62,024 nt of DNA from Chloroflexota bacterium (GTDB lineage: Bacteria > Chloroflexota > Anaerolineae > Anaerolineales > Anaerolineaceae): the NCBI GenBank assembly GCA_016838895.1, contig JAEKNU010000021.1:1-62024 (forward strand), in the 5' to 3' direction. Positions 56,838-62,024 of this stretch are shown here, in pieces. Below the pieces are notes generated by a model that was not told the origin of the DNA, searched no databases, and worked only from the letters and a program-made list of their open reading frames with translations. Position 1 is the stretch's first letter; each line of letters begins with the position of its first letter. Made by a program: the position numbers and the translations under genes.

Positions 56838-59800
56838 ATGGAAACAGAAACAAAAAATGCTTCCTGGCTGCAAAAACCGATTCGATCATATATCCCCGAG
56901 TTTAATGTTGAAGTTGTCATCATTATACTGATTATTCTACTGGCTTTTGTAAGCCGTTTCACCATCTTAGGTGAACGAGTAATGAGCCATGATGAAATAA
57001 ACCACGTTATTCCATCCTGGGATTTATTTCAGGGCAGGGGTTATGTTCATGATCCGGTTACACATGGACCTCTTCAGTTCCATCTGGTTGCTTTGTCTTA
57101 CTTCATCTTTGGTGATTCTGATTTCTCCTCCAGGGTACCAGCAGCATTTTGTTCAGTGGCTGCGATTATTTTTGTGATGTTTGCGTTCCGCAGATACCTG
57201 GGAAGAATTGGTGCACTGGTTGCCTCATTTATGTTCCTGATCTCCCCCTTCATGCTATATTATGGGCGTTATACGCGTAATGAAGCATTTTTAGAATTAA
57301 TCGGGGTGATCTCTCTCTATGCGATATTGCGTTATTTAGATAAAGGTGAGTCCTTTTCTTTAATCCTATTAACCATTAGCACGGCATTACATTTTACAAT
57401 CAAGGAAACCTCCTATATTTTCATAGCCATGACCCTCATATTTGTATTTGTATTATTTGTTGAGCAAGTTTTAAGAAAAAAATGGGAACATCCGGAACAG
57501 AAACAGCAATTTCTATATCTTGTGATATTTATCATTCTGATGTTTGCTCTTGTATTCGGTGCAGGATATTATGAATCACATGTTTCTCCTTCGGTTGACT
57601 CCCTGACAGAAACAGTGGCTGAAACAGTGACTGAAACAGTGGAGATTGTAACGGAATCAACTACATCAATCGATCAATGGACAATTACCAGATACATTAG
57701 TGCAATAGCGCTTGCGATAGGTGTTGTTGCTGCTTTTGCAGCAATAATGATTCTATTCCTGCAGTTTGGTATGTCCAGATTGAAAGAAATCCGTGCATTT
57801 AATTTGCTAATGCTGCAAGGTTTGTTGGTTCTTCCCACCTTGGCTGCATTTGTAATTCAATTAGTGGGTTGGGATCCGAGGGATTATACGTCTGCAGCAG
57901 GTCATATCACTGAAGGACAAATTCATATTTTGATCGTGGTCGGTGTATTGATCATCATTTCAAGTGTTGTTGGTGCCTTGTGGGATTCCAGGAAATGGTT
58001 GATTAATGCCATTATATTTTTCACAATTTCGATCATTTTTTACACAGCCTTTTTTACAAATGCACCTGCTGGATTTTTGTCGGGATACTCAGGCGGATTA
58101 GGTTACTGGCTATCACAACAGAATGTGCAAAGAGGTGGTCAACCCCTATATTATTATGCGCTTGTGCAGATTCCCATTTATGAATTTTTGCCGGCAATTG
58201 GCGTAATCATGGCATTTGTTATTGGACTTTCAAAACGTCTGTTTAGTAGCTTTCCGGGTACTGCACCTGCTGCACAAAAGGAATTGATTAATCCGGATGA
58301 AACTCAGCGCGTACCCACATTAGCGCTTCTAGTGTATTGGACAATACTCAGTTTGATCGCATACAGTATTGCTGGCGAAAAAATGCCCTGGATAACGGTT
58401 CATATTGCTTTGCCAATGATTTTAACTGCCGGCTGGGGTATTGGTTATTTTATCGAAACATATGATTGGACATATTTGAAAAAAACAGCAGGCTGGCAAA
58501 ATTTGCTAATCATTGTGGTAGCAATTTACGCTGCTTTCGCCTCTTTAAATGCACTGATACAGGAGACATTACCATTTTCCGGTAAGGAAATTGATCAATT
58601 AGATGCCACTTATCATTTCTTGTTCGCGCTGGTTTTGTTATTAATATCTATGGGGGCGATTGTTTATCGTAAACTGTCGGATTCAAACCTGGCAATTGGT
58701 AAAACTGTTCTTTTGGTTTTCCTGGTTTTGGCTGTTGGGCAAACTGTACGGGCAAGTTATATGTCATCGTTTATTAACTATGACAATGCTAAAGAATATC
58801 TTGTTTATGCGCATGCTGCCAGTGGACCTAAAGAAGTATTTTCGCAAATTGAAGAAATATCCCGACGTATCACAGGAGGCAAAGATCTTGATGTGGCCTA
58901 TGATAATGATGTAAATTACCCGTATTGGTGGTATTTGCGTGATTATCCAAATAAATTGTATTACGCTGATCAACCCAGCCGTGAAGTTGGACAGAAACCA
59001 TTAATTGCTGCTGGTGATTCCACAATGAACAATCTGGGACCGATTATCAAAAATAACTATATCGAATATTCGTATATGCGATTATGGTGGCCAAATCAGG
59101 ATTATTGGAATTTATCCAAAGAGAAACTGGGTGAGATTTTGACCAATCGGAATACGATTCGCGGCATCTTCAATATTTGGTTGAACCGCGATTATACAGA
59201 TTATGCAGAAGCTACCGGCAATATCAATCTGACATTAGAGCAATGGGAACCTTCCAGTAAGATGAAGTTTTTTATTCGGAAAGATATCGCAGCCCAAATT
59301 TGGGATTATGGAGTCATCCCGGAAAATGTACTTGAGGAAGTTGTTGATCCGTATGAGAACTACTATGTCAATTTCACGGCATCCTCTTCATTTGGATTTT
59401 CCGGAAGCGAGCCTGGACAATTCAGTGCTCCCAGAGATATTGCAATCGCAGCGGATGATAGCATTTATGTGGCGGATTCACAGAATCATCGCATTCAACA
59501 TTTTAATGCTGATGGCAGTTTTATTGAAGCTTGGGGAAGCTTTAGCGGAAATGAAGCAGAAGCAGCAGTTGGATACTTTAATGAGCCCTGGGGAGTTGCC
59601 GTTGGACCTGATGGATCAGTTTATGTCACGGATACCTGGAATCACCGAGTGCAGAAATTTGATGCTCATGGAAAATTCCTGACGACTTGGGGATATTTCG
59701 GGCAGGCTGAAACAGGGGATGCTTTCTGGGGACCGCGTGATATTGCGGTAGATGAAGATGGATTTGTCTATGTAGCTGATACCGGAAATAAGCGCATTGT

Positions 59801-60272
59801 GATTTTTGATGCTGATGGTGTATATATAAATCAGTTTGGTATTTATGGATTTTCCCCTGGTGAATTTGATGAACCGGTAGGCGTTGCAGTTGATAAAGAT
59901 GGTAAAGTATTTGTCACAGATACCTGGAATCAGCGAATACAGGTCTTTACAGCAAGCAATATCACAGATTTGTATACTTTGGATTATTATTGGGATGTAG
60001 CCGGTTGGTATGGACAATCGTTAGAAAACAAACCGTTTATTGCCATTTCTAATCTGGGAGATATTTTCATCACTGATCCTGAAGGACCTCGTATCATACA
60101 ATTCACAAATGCTGGTGAGATCATTCGTTTGTGGGGTGACTATAGTGCTGATCTGGATGGTTTCGGATTGGCTTCTGGCGTTGCAATTGATTCGAATAAC
60201 AACATCCTAGTCACGGATGGTTCGAAAAACAGAATCCTGCGCTTTGATCTTGCTTCCTTATTAGGAGAATAA
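56838..60272 (+). CDS. Agl23/TIGR03663-like GT-C membrane protein fused to NHL beta-propeller
   Basis: A very large protein (1144 residues). Residues about 28-640 have some 14 hydrophobic segments, and the first loop VMSHDEINHVIPSWDLFQGR fits the acidic catalytic loop of GT-C transferases. A Thr/Glu-rich TETV repeat occurs near residues 255-275. Residues about 640-845 form a soluble domain. Residues about 845-1140 hold five or six NHL/SMP30-like repeats (QFSAPRDIAIAADDSIYVAD, then YVTDTWNHRVQKF, YVADTGNKRIVIF, FVTDTWNQRIQVF), which should fold as an extracytoplasmic beta-propeller. Members are annotated as flippase-associated Agl23 or oligosaccharyltransferase-like; function is unproven. It may attach glycans to surface proteins, the propeller recognising the target. 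Confidence 0.82.
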   Translation: METETKNASWLQKPIRSYIPEFNVEVVIIILIILLAFVSRFTILGERVMSHDEINHVIPSWDLFQGRGYVHDPVTHGPLQFHLVALSYFIFGDSDFSSRVPAAFCSVAAIIFVMFAFRRYLGRIGALVASFMFLISPFMLYYGRYTRNEAFLELIGVISLYAILRYLDKGESFSLILLTISTALHFTIKETSYIFIAMTLIFVFVLFVEQVLRKKWEHPEQKQQFLYLVIFIILMFALVFGAGYYESHVSPSVDSLTETVAETVTETVEIVTESTTSIDQWTITRYISAIALAIGVVAAFAAIMILFLQFGMSRLKEIRAFNLLMLQGLLVLPTLAAFVIQLVGWDPRDYTSAAGHITEGQIHILIVVGVLIIISSVVGALWDSRKWLINAIIFFTISIIFYTAFFTNAPAGFLSGYSGGLGYWLSQQNVQRGGQPLYYYALVQIPIYEFLPAIGVIMAFVIGLSKRLFSSFPGTAPAAQKELINPDETQRVPTLALLVYWTILSLIAYSIAGEKMPWITVHIALPMILTAGWGIGYFIETYDWTYLKKTAGWQNLLIIVVAIYAAFASLNALIQETLPFSGKEIDQLDATYHFLFALVLLLISMGAIVYRKLSDSNLAIGKTVLLVFLVLAVGQTVRASYMSSFINYDNAKEYLVYAHAASGPKEVFSQIEEISRRITGGKDLDVAYDNDVNYPYWWYLRDYPNKLYYADQPSREVGQKPLIAAGDSTMNNLGPIIKNNYIEYSYMRLWWPNQDYWNLSKEKLGEILTNRNTIRGIFNIWLNRDYTDYAEATGNINLTLEQWEPSSKMKFFIRKDIAAQIWDYGVIPENVLEEVVDPYENYYVNFTASSSFGFSGSEPGQFSAPRDIAIAADDSIYVADSQNHRIQHFNADGSFIEAWGSFSGNEAEAAVGYFNEPWGVAVGPDGSVYVTDTWNHRVQKFDAHGKFLTTWGYFGQAETGDAFWGPRDIAVDEDGFVYVADTGNKRIVIFDADGVYINQFGIYGFSPGEFDEPVGVAVDKDGKVFVTDTWNQRIQVFTASNITDLYTLDYYWDVAGWYGQSLENKPFIAISNLGDIFITDPEGPRIIQFTNAGEIIRLWGDYSADLDGFGLASGVAIDSNNNILVTDGSKNRILRFDLASLLGE

Positions 60273-60290
60273 TCCTTTTGACTTTAAACA

Positions 60291-60321
60291 AACATCCCCC
60301 TCAATTGAGGGGGATGTTTTT
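60291..60321 (+). terminator. Terminator of the Agl23-like/NHL gene
   Basis: AACATCCCCCTCAA and TTGAGGGGGATGTT form a perfect palindromic stem, followed by TTT; the converging pspC-like gene ends nine bases on. Confidence 0.88.
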
Positions 60322-60329
60322 GAACGATT

Positions 60330-60566
60330 TTACTCTTCCACTTTTGTTGTAGGCAGAGCTGTATCTTGTGTTGCGATTGGTTCAATTGGCATAATTATGA
60401 GGAGAATAAAATAAATTAATAAGCCATGACCACCCAAAAACAGGAGGACAACAAATACCAGTCGTACGATTGTTGGGTCCAGATCAAGATATTCCCCAAT
60501 ACCACTACAAACACCAGCAATCATGCGATCATTCTGACTACGGGTTAATTTTCTATCATTGTTCAT
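60330..60566 (-). CDS. PspC-domain small membrane protein
   Basis: A 78-residue protein with the PspC motif RMIAGVCSGIGEYLDLDPTI (near residue 16) followed by one or two transmembrane helices (VRLVFVVLLFLGGHGLLIYF). PspC proteins act in envelope-stress responses in other bacteria, often with a phage-shock operon, which is not seen here. AAGGAG precedes the ATG by eight bases. Confidence 0.9.
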   Translation of the reverse strand: MNNDRKLTRSQNDRMIAGVCSGIGEYLDLDPTIVRLVFVVLLFLGGHGLLIYFILLIIMPIEPIATQDTALPTTKVEE

Positions 60567-60614
60567 AAGATTATCTCCTTATCTATGGTTAAATACGTAG
60601 TCATGGAAAAAAAG

Positions 60615-60644
60615 TTGCAAGTATATATGTAAATCAAATAGAAT
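60615..60644 (+). promoter_or_regulatory. Possible promoter of the NifX-like gene
   Basis: TTGCAA (60615-60620) and TAGAAT (60639-60644) are 18 bases apart, about 43 bases upstream of the chosen ATG. Confidence 0.4.
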
Positions 60645-60686
60645 CATAGTATGCTTTTATTAGCAATGATTCACCAGGAGGATTGT

Positions 60687-61061
60687 ATGCGCATAGCATT
60701 GACAAGTAATTCAGATTCAGGAATAGACGCTGAGATTTTTGATCATTTTGGTCATACACCATTTTTTATGATCGTAGATATTGACAATCAGTCAGTAAAT
60801 GAAACCACGATTGTTGCAAACCCATTTGTTGAACTTCACCAACCAGGTGAAGTACCCACTTTTCTGGCTGAACAAAAAGTAGATTTGGTAATTTCCGGGG
60901 GAATGGGCGGCAAGGCCAAGGACCTATTTAAATCAAATGGTATTGCAGTGGTAACTGGAGCAAGTGGTTTAATTAGCGATGTTATTGATCAATATTTGAA
61001 AAATCAATTAGAAAACAACCCAGGATACGAACCAGCTGATAAACATACTTTTCATCAGTAA
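60687..61061 (+). CDS. NifX/NifB-type FeMo-cofactor-domain protein
   Basis: A 124-residue protein of the dinitrogenase iron-molybdenum cofactor family (PF02579 type), with RIALTSNSDSGIDAEIFDHF at the start and DLVISGGMGGKAKDLF in the middle. Stand-alone proteins of this type bind metal clusters or act in Fe-S metabolism; no nif gene is nearby, so nitrogen fixation is not implied. I chose the ATG with CAGGAGG five to seven bases upstream; the open frame runs 12 codons further back. Confidence 0.85.
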   Translation: MRIALTSNSDSGIDAEIFDHFGHTPFFMIVDIDNQSVNETTIVANPFVELHQPGEVPTFLAEQKVDLVISGGMGGKAKDLFKSNGIAVVTGASGLISDVIDQYLKNQLENNPGYEPADKHTFHQ

Positions 61062-61102
61062 AACATTTAATGAATTCTTGATATGGCAATGAGGGTAAGA
61101 AA

Positions 61103-61945
61103 ATGATACGAATTGTGACTGACAGCGCATGTGATTTGCCGGATGGTATTGCAGAGACATTAGGAATCTCCATCGTACCGCTTTATATTAATTTATGCGG
61201 TCAGAGTTTTATTGATATTGTTGAAATCTCCCGTGATGAGTTCTATCAACGTTTACCAGCGTGTGAACAGGTGCCAACCACATCTGCACCCAGCCCTGCG
61301 TCTTTCCGAAAAGTATATGAGCAATTGGTTGCTGATGGTGCCAGCGATATTATCTCTATTCACATTTCCACCAGTCTTAGCAGAACAATTGACTCTGCCA
61401 GAGAAGCGGCTGCCATGGCGAATCATTTGCCGATAACTGTAGTCGATTCAGATCAACTAAGTTTAGGGGCTGGGTATGTTGTTATGGCTGCAGCGCGAGC
61501 TGCGGTAGAAGGTAAAACAAAAGAAGAAATCCTGAATATTATTTCTGAGGTCTCTAAGCGCACTTATGTATTTGCTGCATTGGAAACTTTGCATTATTTA
61601 TCTAAAAGTGGGCGAATGCATGTTGCATTAGCACGGATAGGTACAATATTAAAAATCAAACCACTGCTGAAAATGAATCGTGGAAAACCCGAGGCGGAAC
61701 GTGTGCGTACCAATGAAGGTGCTGTTCGTCGTCTAATGCGTCTGGTTGAAGACTTAGGCCCACTTGAAAAATTGTCTTTGGTACATACATATGCATATGA
61801 ACGAATTGAAAATTTGTATCAACGCGCAAAACATCTTTTCCCAGAGACTGATGATTTACCAGACATCGTTAGTGTTTCTCCAGTGTTGGGGAGCCATTTA
61901 GGTCCAGGTGTCATTGGATTTACTGCCATAATTAAAGAGTCCTGA
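61103..61945 (+). CDS. DegV-family fatty-acid-binding protein
   Basis: A 280-residue protein with IVTDSACDLPDGIAETL and the DegV core motifs TSAPSPASF (fatty-acid carboxylate contact), ISIHISTSLSRTIDSAREAA and VVDSDQLSLG, then HYLSKSGRMH. DegV/FakB proteins bind a fatty acid and present it to FakA kinase; fakA is not in the window. GAGGGT precedes the ATG. It follows the NifX-like gene by 41 bases and could be cotranscribed. Confidence 0.93.
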   Translation: MIRIVTDSACDLPDGIAETLGISIVPLYINLCGQSFIDIVEISRDEFYQRLPACEQVPTTSAPSPASFRKVYEQLVADGASDIISIHISTSLSRTIDSAREAAAMANHLPITVVDSDQLSLGAGYVVMAAARAAVEGKTKEEILNIISEVSKRTYVFAALETLHYLSKSGRMHVALARIGTILKIKPLLKMNRGKPEAERVRTNEGAVRRLMRLVEDLGPLEKLSLVHTYAYERIENLYQRAKHLFPETDDLPDIVSVSPVLGSHLGPGVIGFTAIIKES

Positions 61946-61992
61946 ATTTATATAAACTGGCCCCAATGTCAAGGACAAAATAAAAAAGAGAA

Positions 61993-62024
61993 GCAAATCC
62001 TCACAAATAGCTGTGGGGATTTGC
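61993..62024 (+). terminator. Probable terminator of degV, cut by the window end
   Basis: GCAAATCCTCACA and TGTGGGGATTTGC form a 13-bp stem (one T-G pair) with loop AATAGC. The window ends at the last stem base, so a following T-run cannot be seen. Confidence 0.7.

Noticed and set aside
60687..61061. Evidence for nitrogen fixation from the NifX/NifB-type domain
   Set aside because: Stand-alone proteins of this family are widespread in organisms that do not fix nitrogen, and no nif genes are in the window.

Overview
The window looks like a chromosomal segment of a Chloroflexota bacterium, most likely class Anaerolineae. This is inferred from gene content, not from a marker phylogeny. The main hints are a very large GT-C membrane protein fused to an NHL beta-propeller (TIGR03663/Agl23-like architecture, frequent in Chloroflexi), repeated GT39-like proteins with the same DFHPTRQ/ASRSFQPDP signatures, a KFSSS-like rather than KMSKS MetRS, and a moderate A+T bias. 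No rRNA, transposase, integrase, phage or CRISPR array is visible.

Layout. (1) 1-6400: catalase-peroxidase katG with a possible PerR-type operator; then, on the minus strand, an SLC12-like permease translationally coupled to a DHH phosphoesterase; then an intact tRNA-Glu(CTC) followed on its 3' side by two broken, tandemly arranged tRNA-Glu-derived copies, each interrupted by palindromic inserts. (2) 6491-44514: one uninterrupted plus-strand surface-polysaccharide locus of 34 genes (about 38 kb), starting at a good sigma-70-type promoter and a winged-helix regulator gene and ending at a strong terminator. It encodes nucleotide-sugar enzymes, two NeuB-type synthases, three cytidylyltransferase-type proteins (one fused to a KdsC-like HAD phosphatase), a Wzm/Wzt ABC exporter, an O-antigen-ligase-like protein, many GT-A, GT-B and GT-C glycosyltransferases, a DUF115/Maf-like protein and two tandem membrane-anchored proteins of unknown family. 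(3) 44539-56616: mixed housekeeping and envelope genes: an MFS transporter, metG, an MGDG-synthase-like glycosyltransferase, pncC, an M23/LysM peptidase, a lytic transglycosylase, gmd, a serine hydrolase, a HAD-HD fusion and a second MFS transporter. Convergent pairs are separated by very clear bidirectional terminators. (4) 56751-62024: the Agl23-like/NHL fusion, PspC, a NifX/NifB-type FeMo-cofactor-domain protein and DegV.

How the genes fit together. Fcl in the locus and Gmd outside it make GDP-6-deoxyhexose sugars. A FnlA/CapE/PseB-like dehydratase plus a RmlD-like reductase can make a 6-deoxy amino sugar. The NeuB, cytidylyltransferase and HAD proteins imply CMP-activated nonulosonic acids. 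Soluble glycosyltransferases would assemble the chain, Wzm/Wzt would export it, and the GT-C proteins and the ligase would act on the outer face of the membrane. The most interesting hypothesis is that the locus makes and attaches two different nonulosonic acids, with the DUF115 protein as a candidate transferase and the two unknown anchored proteins as surface partners. The broken tRNA-Glu array is the most unusual DNA-level structure.
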